From Xestospongia bergquistia (lineage: Eukaryota > Porifera > Demospongiae > Haplosclerida > Petrosiidae), in assembly GCA_963965975.1 (NCBI GenBank), contig OZ014412.1, forward strand, positions 11,794,849 through 11,858,848: 64,000 nt of DNA. The letters are read 5' to 3'. The notes below the pieces were generated by a model that saw only the letters and a program-made list of their open reading frames with translations, was not told where the DNA came from and did no database searches. Positions 36,587-49,100 of the stretch are shown here, piece after piece. The translations under genes were made by a program, and so were the position numbers. Position 1 is the stretch's first letter, and the number at the start of each line of letters is the position of its first letter.

Positions 36587-39201
36587 ACTCACTCACTATA
36601 GTAACTGGTAAATACCCTTTACTATGACATCCTAGTATAAGTGAGATTTTTATTCCCACAAATTTTAAAGAATTTAATTTTCTCATCCATAAACAGTCTT
36701 AGTATGTAGTATTTTTTGTAATTTTATTAACTTGATATGGCTGGTTTCTTATAGGTCATGTCACTCATAGCTATAGTAAATAAGCCAGTTGGAGATTGTT
36801 ATTACCACAGATTTTAAATAATTGATATAATTTAATAAGCACATACTTTAATGAAATGCCCCCAATTTTAGCATATTATGTCTACAATGTGGTTGAGTTA
36901 TATAAAATGTCATGAAATTATATTGGATTATATTTTTATATAGTGATTAGAGAGGCTCTGTTCACGCTGAGAATGACTGAAATCTAGTGGAATTTCAATG
37001 TCATCAACCTAATTAAGTGCGGTGTTATAGTTAAAACTTTAGTCATACTGAAGCTTTTTCTGGTTCTATGCAGCTATCTCTCAATAAGTTTTACTTTTAC
37101 TCTCTGTCTCTCTCTGTATACTTTTACTATTAAAGGTATTTTAGATAGTTTCTGAACTTTTCTGCTGAAGCTAGAGAATGCTTACATGAGCATTTATTAA
37201 TAATATGCAAGTATGCATGATATCAAGTCATGGATAGTACCATTTACTTTACATAGGATTTCGAGTTTGCAACTTTCCGAAATAGCTAGCACTCTATTTT
37301 TTTAATAAAAAACTTGTTGACTTGTAAAGTGTTTTGAATAGTACAAACCATTTCACACTAGCTCATTCCTAGCCATAATTATAACACCAAGTTAGTGTTC
37401 ATTCTCAACAGAATATAGCAAATATGTAGTTTTATTTTGTGTAATGTTTTACATTAGGGTGGTGATGAAGATCCTTTAAATTCTAATGATGATGCTGAAA
37501 GTGATGAGGAAGAAGATGTATGGGGAACAGACAATACTATTGTCTGTCACTTTGAAAAAGTAAGCACTTTATATGTCTATAATACTGTTTGTGAGTAAAT
37601 TTAGTGAATTGAATCTTTGCTGCCACACCCACAATCATTGCAACAGAAATTGCCATAATTTTTAACCTAGCTGGCACCATTTCACAAGTGAATTTCTAAT
37701 TTTCTTGCTACAACATATAAGATAAATCAAGGCTGTAGGCAATGGTCAGCATTAAAATCCTAAGTTGCCTGATTTACTGTATTTCCATATGACCTTTTTG
37801 TCAAAACAAAACCTGGTATTGTGTGTACCAGTCTCTCATTGCAACCTGTTTTTTTGTATTACAGCATTATAGCTACAGTTTCTTTCAACTTCTTATATTA
37901 TTCAAGTCTTTTGCCTTAGAGTTTTAGCTTCTATAAAGAGTTTTGAAACAGTATCAGAATGAAATTACATACTATAGTCATAACATAAGATGATTTTTAT
38001 CATTTAAGCTGTCAGATTCTATATTTTAAAATATGAACCTGCTTGTAAGTTTATGTGCTTTACTCTATATGGAACCATCCCTCTATTCTAAATGTATTTA
38101 TTCTGTAGTTATATGTAACAATTGAAAGTGATGAATAAAATTAAACCACGTCCTTTAACCTCCAATGCATATGGCAACCAACAAATTTTATTAACCCGTT
38201 ACTGTGAGTACTATTACAATATAATTATGAGTGTGACTGATAATGACATGAAGGGTTTAATCATCTCAGTAGCTTGATTTCTAACATTCTATAGTCTTTC
38301 ACAGACACTAGCTAGTTTTCCGATCTTTATAGCTATAGTCAGTGTTTTATTGTGTAGTCAGTGTCTTCTAAAACAAGTATAGGATGATTGTTATCTTTAG
38401 GAATTAATGGAAGGTTTAAGTTTCAGCTTTGGTATCATATCCAGCTTATTCTAAATTTCTGTTTTTAAGTTAACATTAACTGATTCCACTAGTATAGTCT
38501 ATTTATGTTCACCTTGATGCCAGAAATTAGTAGTGGGTGTAAGTAGTATATATAGCACATATCATACTTGTGGCGTTTTTATCACATGAAAATAAAAGCC
38601 CACATGTCTGTGTGTATAGAGTTGATTTTTCTTTTTTTATAAGAACAAATATATTAGCTATAGTAGTATAGTATTTTTACCTATATCTATATGATTAAAC
38701 TTTTACAGTTAGAGTGTGTTTTCTTACCATACTGATTTCTCTCTTCAAGTGGCAGCCATTTTATTGATTAACAAAATTCATGAGATAACGTTCCTTGTGA
38801 TCAATAGCATCTTCTATACTTTACTTATAGATAGTACAATTAACTTTGTTCTTGTGAGTTGTATCATATAAAAATGACATCAAAAGAACCAGGTGGTCAT
38901 CAGGAGACCATTTGACTTTAAAATTATGAAATTGGTCAAGTTATTAGAAAGTTATGATAATTCTTTTACCAACAAGGTAAACATGAATAGACTATAGTAC
39001 CATTTGAGTAGACCTAAGACGATTCTACTCTCGTTATTACTGGGAACCTTACATGTAGATTTCTCTGGTCATTCATTTCTTTACATTTTACAGGTTTATC
39101 GTGTAAGAACAAAGTGGAAGTTTGCTCTTAAAGATGGTATTATGCATCTCAAAGGCTATGATTATATTTTTACAAAGACCAATGGTGAAGCTGATTGGTA
39201 A
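35107..39201 (+). pseudogene. GTF2A1: TFIIA large subunit (GTF2A1)-like gene, degenerate 5' part
   Basis: The last two exons are clear. 37458-37559 encodes an acidic segment with Asp-Pro-Leu-Asn-Ser, then Asp-Glu-Glu-Glu-Asp and Thr-Ile-Val-Cys-His-Phe-Glu-Lys. 39094-39201 encodes Arg-Thr-Lys-Trp-Lys-Phe, then LKDGIMHLKGYDYIF and ends Glu-Ala-Asp-Trp-stop, as TFIIA alpha/beta does (vertebrate end Asp-Ala-Glu-Trp). Upstream pieces at 35107-35425, 35725-35880 and 36208-36393 are Gln/Pro/Thr-rich, like the TFIIA spacer. They carry several in-frame stops and a frame change between Gln-Leu-Asp-Gly-Pro and Ser-Ser-Asp-Ser-Asp. The N-terminal four-helix-bundle part is missing. TFIIA helps TBP bind promoters; this copy is probably dead, though introns show it was not retroposed. 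Confidence 0.75.
36449..36588. repeat. CT microsatellite with a CTGT variant block
   Basis: A pyrimidine tract of (CT)n, an interruption with CTGT units, then (CT)n again and a short CACT run. It lies in an intron of the TFIIA-like gene, directly after its acidic exon. Confidence 0.95.
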
Positions 39202-39988
39202 AAAATCATTTACTAATACTTTTTCTTGTTTAATTAACTATTATAAATATAATTGCACATAACCACTTCATTTGTTATTTGTTCAAATGTGATCATTAGT
39301 GTTGTTACTATCCTACCTACTTCTGATATTGAAATAGTCTTTTTCTTAATGAATGGTCCTAGTCTTTAATGTAAAAGTTAATACAAGGTTTAAGGTCTAG
39401 GTCATAATTTTAATGCCATGTGAAAAATATATGTGGACTTCACAGCTGGCAAGTTGATATAATATATGTTAATACTTTGTTGTCAATATAATTACAGCTA
39501 TCTCCCTTTTCCGTGTTATTACAACTGAGAATAGTAAAATAGTGTGAAGGAAAAGGGCATGAATTATCTTTGGAATTCTAAACATGCACAGGTGTACTTT
39601 GTTTATTAATTAATGGGCAACATAGCTGGGCAGCTTTGAAACGGGCTAGCAGTTTTAAACATTCATACACAATCAACTCTTGTCAAATCCTATATACAGG
39701 TGCATAATAAACACAAGAAAACAACATCTATTGTTCGCATCTTATGGCAAAGATGGTGTATGTATAAGGATAAGATAATAATAATAATAATAATAACTAA
39801 ATGAGCTGCCTAGCTTAGGTACTATCATTAATAGGATTGATTAATTAACTGAAATAAAATTGTAGATATATTTTGTCTACATTCTTAATCAAGGTAGCAC
39901 GTCAAAATAATTAATAGAGCGTGTGGCTAACTTCACGGTCGGTTGGTATAAATATAAACTACTACTTAGATAAAAATCAAAACTTGAG
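39202..39988. other. Spacer between TFIIA-like gene and copy 2, includes an ATA microsatellite
   Basis: Holds the 3' flank of the TFIIA-like gene, an (ATA)n tract at 39774-39797 and the presumed promoter of IP3R copy 2. Only a weak resemblance (a GTGTGGCTAAC-like block) links it to the region just before copy 1. No TATA or other core element could be assigned with confidence. Confidence 0.5.
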
Positions 39989-42900
39989 ATGTCAAGTCCT
40001 ATCTACGAGGGTGATACGGTCCTACTGTCATGTCCCGAAGCGAATGGGCACGTTTTTTCACTAGTCCCAACGTAAGTGAATTAAATGATGTTAATATAAT
40101 TGTATATATACATTATATTTTTATATTAAAGCCCTATTGTAAATTTTATCTAACATTTTAAAACGAACTGGTGTCTTAGACTGGCTAGCGGCTTTAATTG
40201 CTTGCATTAAACAAACTGATTGCATTGTACTGGACCCAATAGGTCCACAGTTCCCACAAAATGCATGAGATTTCAATTTCTGGATGACAAGTATAAACAC
40301 AAGCTCTGACGCAAAGAGTATGCAAAAAAATTGTCAAACAGTAAAATCTTAAAATTTCAGGCAAGATCTTGTAATTTCACAACATACTGCTGCCATACTG
40401 GACCATTAATATTTAAAACAGGTCTGCCAGCCACATCAAGAAAGTTCATTTATGAAGCACAAATAAAATGGAGCTAACTGTACATAGAGAATTTACAGAA
40501 ATATCCTCTTTGTTTATTTATAGTCAATAATATACCATTCAGACAACTCTTCAGTTTTTATACATAGAAAGGTAACGTTTTTGCCTTTTTGATATATGCC
40601 CATAGATACCTGAACCAATTGTTATAATTACTATTGTACATGCATGACTACAATATATTGATTTTTTTAAAAATTAATGCCACTACATGTATGTACCAAC
40701 ATAGTGCCAGGCAGTAAGTGCCAAGCTTTTCATAAACTTACCATCCTAGCTGTTCCTAAAATTCTGGAGTCATTAAAGTGTGAATGAAACTAGGCTTTGA
40801 AGTAATCAGGTGCTAAATCCACTTATGAATTTTGATTAACTAGGCAAGCATTTTCTTGGCACCGGATGCTTCAGCCTGAAAGAATTTCAGATGACCAATC
40901 AAATTATTGCTTTCGTGGGACATCATGTATACTTCACACACTGGAATGCATTCTAAGACGGAGGGCTAATTCCAATACTACAGGTGTCTGTTTCGAGTGC
41001 TTTGAATACTGAGGCAGCTGATACACTTTGCTTTGTTTTTTTGCTTTACTTTTTGCTTCACTAGTTGGGTTACTTAGAACCGCTTTCATGCTTCCTGTAA
41101 TGCCAAGAAAGTGTGCGGGATGACTGTTTCGCGTTAGTGATTTAGTGTCTTGGAGCGAGACTAATTCAAAAAAACAATGACCAAATATATGATGAGATTG
41201 AATAATCACAACCCAGTCACTGTTTTTCTTAGTTTTTGCTGGTACTTTGCTTTCTTTAGCAACTAAAATGTGCTATGGTGTAACAGGACAAGTAAAACAC
41301 TGTGATCTTCACAGCTTAGTAGTAACTTCTGTAAATTTTTCTTGTGGCTCAGAAGCAAAGCGAGATAATAATCTCTTAGCAAACTTCTGGAACATCTTTT
41401 GCAGTGGATGAAACAAGATGAGTACACTTAGACTTGCATCGTTTTGGAGCTTCATCTTCTTGGTCATCTACAGCTATACCACTGCTTACTTCAGCACCAT
41501 CACTATTAACTAGACAGCCTAGTGCAATCACTTTCTTCATGCAGTAAAGTGCTTGCAGGCACAACTTTTCATCAATATCATCAAAAATAGGTGAAGACTG
41601 ACTATTTCCTTTTCAAGACATTCAGCAATTCTTTTAAAAACTCATCATCCATTCTAGAACAAAACACTAAAGCTGATATACTGAAAACATCACAAGCGCA
41701 TATGCAAACGATATCTAGTATACTGACAATAACAAATAGTGTTAAAAAAATGGAACAAAAATGCACTATATGCTGGTACTTAAATGCTTTGTGGTCTGAG
41801 TTAGTTAGATACCTGTTTTAGGATTTTTAGTGATTTAGGCCACCTCAAGAATTGTTGAAACATTGGCTACACTTTGGTTACTGTATAAACAATCCCTTGG
41901 TGGTCTAAATGACTAACAAATCTGAGACAGATACCTAACCTATATTTAGGAGATAGCATGCAAATAAACCTCCATCAATCCATATGACAATGTAGGCATT
42001 GTCGCACATATAATACAAGAAGTTGCTCAGTGTGTATTAATTAATACATTCTTTGGACAGTGTACTTGTGCATCTTATGATCCATTTTAATTTCCTTAAA
42101 ATGTTACTTTGAAAGAGCTGTAAATATGAAGACAAAACCAGATGTGTCTTACCTTTCCTCTAATAATTATTTTTCAAAATTGATATGCATTCTTCAATGA
42201 TGAATTGACAACAAACTAGAGACAGTTGTCTTGTAAATCTAAATGTATAATGCTTGGTTTCTTTGCCATACTATGATGTATGAATGTATGTATATGTATT
42301 CAAGTATATATTGATCTGTGACTTATTAATTTTACAATGTCCTCTTTGACAATTATTTACCAGGAAATTTTTGAGGGAAAGGCTTTTGATAGTTTGCTTC
42401 AAAAAACTCATATCTTGAAATAAGTATTTGCAGATACTATAAGGAAATCACATCAATATATATACTTGCTTAATTATAGCTTTATGATCAACAGCTATAA
42501 CACTATTTCAATATAATAAAGAGGAAAATTATCTCAGAAGCTCTTTATGTCAAGACAGTTATCATCTCTTCACAAGGGACATTGTCAGTAAAGGATGCTG
42601 ATGGAGTTCTAGATAGTCATTCTTGCATGACTAATCTTTAACAGTTGGTAGGTTTTTCTAAAGAGAGCTAGTAACAGTCTAGCATCTTTCCTTTTGTTAT
42701 TGTAGCCTGTACAATCTGTCCAATATTAAAACCAATTCATTCATGTCATGACTGATACTAATTTTGGCAAGTAAATTGGAAAAAAATGTAGTATTAAAAG
42801 TTTGTGGTATATATGTACTGAAATCACAAAACCCTGAAAATCAACACCTCCTAAATATTGTTCTGTGCAATACTTTATAAATAAACTATGAAATAAATGT

Positions 42901-45900
42901 TATGATGTGTTCTCTTCTCTTCTTTTTAATAGTTCTGATTCTTATGGACATGTTACTATTCAGTCTAAGCCACTACCTTATTCTGAGTCTGTTCATTGTA
43001 AGTACATTTACATATTCCACTTACTTTGTTAGAGAATATTGAAAACTATGAATTGTCAATTATGTACAACTGAGTATTAATCATATATATCAGAACTTAT
43101 TAATCTAAACTGATATACAAGTTGTAGAGTTTGACATAATTATAATAATTATGCTTTTGTAGTTGCTTTGTTCCAAGTTTTACCAGAATATGCAGAAAAG
43201 TTAGTTAAGTATTTTGCAATATTAAATTGTTATTCTGTTATTCCTCACATTTACAGCCCATCTCCACTAGCAATACAAAAAGTAATATTTACATAATAAC
43301 TAGAATAAAGATAGGTAATCTTTAATTCATATCTTTTTAACTATAGGAAGAAGAAAGGCACTATTTTCACCGCAAACTAGTTTATGGTAGAAAGATCAAG
43401 GTAAGAAGGAATATACTATTGACTTTCTGACATCCAAGATATTTTCTACTTCATAGTTACTTCATTGTGCCTCCAACTTGTTTCTCCATCTACCTTTTAT
43501 TTCATCAGATGTTAGCAAGAATATGCAAGTATGTTCTTGACTTTTGATGATGTGCTGTATGTGTTCTACTGTTATATATACTTTTATCTTCATCATTATG
43601 ATTGATGCCTTTATTTTTCAGGCTACTCTTACACAGTATGATGATGCCTGCTTATTTAAAATTTTGCCCTCTACTTCTAGAAAAAACAATGGAGAAATTG
43701 TAGCTAAAGATTTATTTGTTTTTACTCATATAATACATTAACATTTTAGATTTATTCTGGTGATGAGCTTATTCTGAAGTCAGTGCAACAAAAGGGGAAT
43801 TACCATATATTATGTGTTCATAACACTTTAACTGAAAAGTAATGTCACATAATTAAGTATGTTACAAACTACTGAAATGCAACATGTATATATAGTCTTA
43901 CTGACATACTACTGTCAGATTTTTTTTTTTTTACACCTCCAATTTCAGTAACTAAAATTAGAAATGCTTAACTTGTATATAAATTGCATAACATTGGTAT
44001 AATGTGTATCAATATTGTATAATCATATTGCATATTAGGAGACTAGTATTATAAAGGGAAATATCATTCTTAATTGATATGAAGATGATGATAGTTTTAC
44101 ATTGATTTTGCAATATGTTTAAGTGTGTATTAGGACTGGAAAAAACGGATGAAAAAATAGTTTAAATTAATTTGTAACTTAATTGTTCAATTCTTATGGC
44201 TATCTTGTAATATTTCTTTTAGATATGAGTTTACATTGGCAGTGACTAATTCGGTGTTTACTATTCAACCACAAACAAGTACTCAAACTCGAATACCACA
44301 CAAAGCAACCAGGGTATATTGTTGTTTTGACTAACCTTTAACATTATTTGTTGTTACATGCAACACTAAAATAAATGGATATAAGCAATAAAATTGTTTT
44401 GTGCAAGCCATAAATTTGTGCAATTTGCCTAGCCTAATCTACTTGACTACAATTTGCTAAAAATTGATTCTTAGAACTTTTGAGCTATACAGTATGTAAT
44501 TCAGTCTATACTCGATTATAACATGACCAACAACATTGCTTTGACCATATTTCCACACACACAAAAATCCCAGTCAACTATTTATAAAATAACATTAAGT
44601 ACTAGTGTGCTATATAATAGAGTTGTATGTCATATACAATCGTGTTTGTTTGCATAAAAGTTAATTGCATGTATACAGTTTTTATATTAGATTCTTCCTT
44701 TATAGGGAGGTTCTATAGTTCGGTTCCATAATGTGAAACTTGATTCTTACATTACTTCAAGCAATGCTATTAAATATAATAAATTAAATGGAGGTATGTA
44801 AAAGAGCAATTTCAGTGATCACTACTGCTATTTTCAAGTCCATAATTGTGGAATACAAATTATAATTTCTCTGATTTATTATACACTTTATAATTAGTTG
44901 GAGCAAGAAAGAAAAGGCTTCTTCATGATATACAGAGACAACCTCCTGTATCAGGAGACAGTTGGTGGCAACTAGAAAAGATTTTATATTCAAAACCACA
45001 CCCAATGGATGGTATGTGAAGTAGATTCTTGTATTATCTATCATTAAATTTTATGTATTAATATATTGGATTACATGATGAACTTAACAATAGGCTCTCC
45101 ATTCAAGTTCAATGAGAGATGTTGTATCAAGCACATTCTCACAGAGAAATATTTAGTCTGTGTAAAACCTAATAAAGAATCTTCACATATATTGGTTGGT
45201 CTTTTTATTATATTATAATGACAATGTAGCATATTTGATTACTATTTGTATTCTACTGTATGTAGCTAACTTTAACTGACTTAGAGAAGGTTTCTGATAT
45301 GTTTGACATCATTTTTGAAATCACATCAGGAAATCCCAAAGAAGCAAGTTACTATATGTTCTATTATTTAATATATAAAGTATGTTTTTATAGGTGGATG
45401 ATATTAGTGTAGTTAAGAAAGGAAATCATGTAAGATTGAAGCACTGCTTGCATGAGAAGTATTTAGCAATTAAAGGTAAAATGATATTTTTGAATATAAT
45501 GTATTTATGGTGATATTTTTAAACTGAGCATGACAGACAGATATTGAAATATTTAACTAGACTGCTCCTATGCTAGCACTCTGTAGCTAATTATTGCTTT
45601 AGCTATTTAAAATCAAGGATAATGTATACCCACAATAGTCTACTCTTCCAATTTTAAATCCTTGTGTTTACTATGGCTTTATTCTATTAAAATGCCATGA
45701 TAATTATATTACCATATAGTATCTCAATCTTAAGATGTACTATTACATCACTTTCCATTCTTATTTAAGGTGATTCCAGTTTTTTTCTCACTGATTCAAC
45801 AGAAAAGAAAAAAAGTGGAAGCAAATGGTTTAATGTCAGTATATTAATGATAAAATTATAAATATGCATTATTTAATGTTAGCTGCAAGGTAATTGGATA

Positions 45901-46111
45901 ACCTTTTTATTTAACAGGGTAGTTGATTTTATGAATGCTATATAATAAACACTATAATTTCTCATTCATACAGTATATGTTCCCTTAGATACAAAACTTA
46001 ATAAAATAATGTAATTATTAAACTGAATATTAAATACTAAATTTTTTCTAGCTACGCCTTGTTGGTGATCATGAATTTGACAAAAATTTGGAACTATTTA
46101 GAATTGATGAA
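39989..46111 (+). CDS. ITPR: Copy 2 exons 1-15: N-terminal trefoil and MIR region
   Basis: Exons: 39989-40071, 42933-42997, 43163-43199, 43257-43281, 43347-43400, 43622-43699, 43750-43838, 44223-44313, 44706-44793, 44898-45011, 45094-45194, 45266-45343, 45394-45475, 45770-45834, 46052-46111. Exon 3 is one codon shorter than in copy 1 and exon 10 three codons shorter; exon 11 is one codon and exon 13 three codons longer. Exon 12 ends at a GC donor (GAA|GCAAGT), where copy 1 has GTAAGT. Synonymous-to-replacement patterns in exons 2 and 5 support the chosen frames over the competing open frames. Intron 1 (40072-42932) contains an insertion absent from copy 1. Confidence 0.8.
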
Positions 46112-49100
46112 GTAAGTAACCTTTAATTATTATATTCCAGTGTTAATTAAAATGTCATCAATTGTCACATGTATGTAGACTTTACTATGACAATGATATC
46201 AGAGCACATAGTAGAGATCATATTATCATATACACTGTAGGTGAAACCAAAACATGTACATGCAATGTATTATGTGTTGAGTGTCAAAACATTTCTGAGA
46301 AAATTCATGGAAACGTCAAAGCCTATGGTAATTTGTTATATAATATGTTATATTATATATTTTTAGGTCAAAATAAATTGATTATTTTTTTCTATCTATT
46401 AATAAACAATAACATCCATAGAATGAAATTTTATTCATAGATTAATTATTTATGTTGAACTTACTTTTTCTTGCTATATATATATTAGCTGGACAAGCCT
46501 ACAGAAGAACTCATGTCAGTTTTAAATAACTTAATTATGTGGATAGGAGAACCTTCTCTTGATCCAAAGACAAAAGTCAAAATGATACGAAATACTCAGG
46601 TAGCCAGTGCTATGTCTGTCAGTTTGACATGGAAACAGATATTTTATTGCCTGACATATGAGCTTTATCTGCAGTTTATTTGGTTTAGAAATGCTCACTA
46701 GCATCTTTATTGTTTGCATGCATTAAAAGATTAAAATTCATACATTATTTGATGATTAACATATGGGTAGAACAACATATATGTTGTGTTATTAAATTAA
46801 CTAACCAATGCAACATTTTTATATAGGTATTTGACTTGTTGCTCCAGTTAATGTCTTTGAAACAGACAAAGTAAGTAACAAACATTCTTACAAATTTAAA
46901 AATAACAAAGTGTTTTTTCAATACATGTATTATTTGAACTTACTTCTCTCTGAAATAGTGTGGAACTAATGAAGAAGGTGTCTGAAGTATTACTGTGTCT
47001 TACTAAAGTTCAGAGTCATAGATCACACATGTATTTAGCTGAAAATGATGTGTTAGATGTTTTGTTTGACAAGGTAACAATGTATGATGTGAGAATATTT
47101 GTGTTAAATGACATGTTTCATGTAGCTTGGATGTGGCATTGATGTTGAAAAAGTGCTAACTTCACTGGTTGAAGATGAAAGGTCAGACATTTTTAATAGC
47201 AGTTATGTCAAAATGCTATAATTATATGGAGTTATTGGGTAACTTTTGTTATGTAGTGAAATTGCAAAAATTGTGGTTGAAAAATTGGAATCAGATGGTT
47301 CACTTGATCGCCTTAAAGAGCATTTAGTAAGTTTATGTCTAAGACTAAGCAATAGTGATACTACCCTAATTGGAGTTTATAAATTTTCGAAATAATATCT
47401 TTCATAGGATGTAGCAGCTCTTGATTTGTTAAGCATATTGTGCTTTACTGGTGGTCATCCTGTTAAAATTCTACAAGGTAAAGGACCATTATAAAATTCA
47501 TTAAAATCTGATTTGATGTTTTACTATATATGTGTATAGATGCAATTTGCAAATCTTTTTTCACCAAAAATCAACATCAAGTAAATGCTAATATATATTT
47601 TTAAAACTTTTCCTTTAATATATTATTAATGTCAGCATAAAACTCTGCTATATTATAGAAGAAAAAAATGTTTCTTTATACTAGGACAACATTGCTGTCA
47701 TTTTTTATCAAACCAAGCTATTATGGATTGGAGATGTGGTGTTTAGTGAAGTGCCTCCTAATGCTGATAAAATCAAAGGACAAAAAGTCAGTTCTGTCTT
47801 TCCTTCCATAAAGAAGAAGGGATCAGGGTACATAAAAGAGCAGAAATTTTTCCTTGCACAAGTCAAACTTTTTAGCAGTATTTGTAAGGTATGTTTACTG
47901 TTATATAGAGATTACTAAAGATATTTATCTTGTGTCCACCATTAATGTCATGGATGTCATTGCATTAATCAATCAGAAATGCTGTTCAGGTTGTCTATTA
48001 CTTATTAGTGTTTATAAATAGTTTCTAGCCCTTAAAAGCATTCCTATATGTTCATTAATTTTGTATAGGGTATAAATAAGAACTCAATCAAACAAGTTGA
48101 GAAGTGGCTCCCTTTTGATGAAGACATGGCAATCCTAAAGAATGATGATGTTCATCCATTAGTTCGATCAGCTTATTTGGACTTTGTTGTATCTGCATAT
48201 CTTGATGAGATATTTCAAAGGAAAGGCATGGACATACATGCTTTAACACATTGTTACGTGAGTTTTATCTAATACACCTTATTTTAGTTGATACCAATAA
48301 GATTATATTCTCAAATAAGCAATTTATCAATAAGATTATATTCTCAAATAAGCAATTTATCATTTTGTTACAGAAAAGGAATGAACTGTCACTTCAGTCT
48401 GCTAATTCGTCAAAAAATGTGGAATGGATGCAAGTAGTGATATTTGTGGAATGGGTACAAGAGCAGATACATAAAAATGAAGTCAGTAATTTTTGTTAAT
48501 GTTTGATAGCCAGCTCACTGTTTAACTAAGACTTGGCTTTAGAATTATATAGTTAGCATTTTGCATGGTTCTATTAATATAAAGATGATTTACTATGCAT
48601 CTATATATTACACTAGCGTTTGAAGTATGTGGTGTGTAGTTATTGATTGATATATTCCTTTTATTCTTTAATGTTTAAAATAAGAAAATATTTTATTTAC
48701 TAAAGCATTTGAAAGTTCATGGACAAGCTAGTGAAAATAAACATCTAAGCAAAATGTTAGCAGCATTGGAGCCGTGGGTGACATATGGCTATTGCTGGGA
48801 CATAGAAACACAACCAATTGAACTTGAAAGTCTTGTGAATATGTTAGATGGAAAAACTGACATTGGTACATTAATTGTATTCATGTATTTGTAGGTTTCA
48901 GTTACATGTTTATATCATTGACAAAATCGATTAGTTGGTTTAGTCAATATATTTAACTCAATACTATTTTATTCGTAGCTACTGATTGCCATAAAGAAGG
49001 CAGTGACTATTCCATCATTGAAGTGAAAATAAGGTATAGTGCCTAATAATAAACTAAACACATTTGCAGAGGTTGATTTTCTTGTTCATTACCATGTACA

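Noticed and set aside
36331-36627. A long Ser-Leu repeat open frame.
   Set aside because: It is the translation of the CT microsatellite and an adjoining TFIIA-like exon, not a gene.
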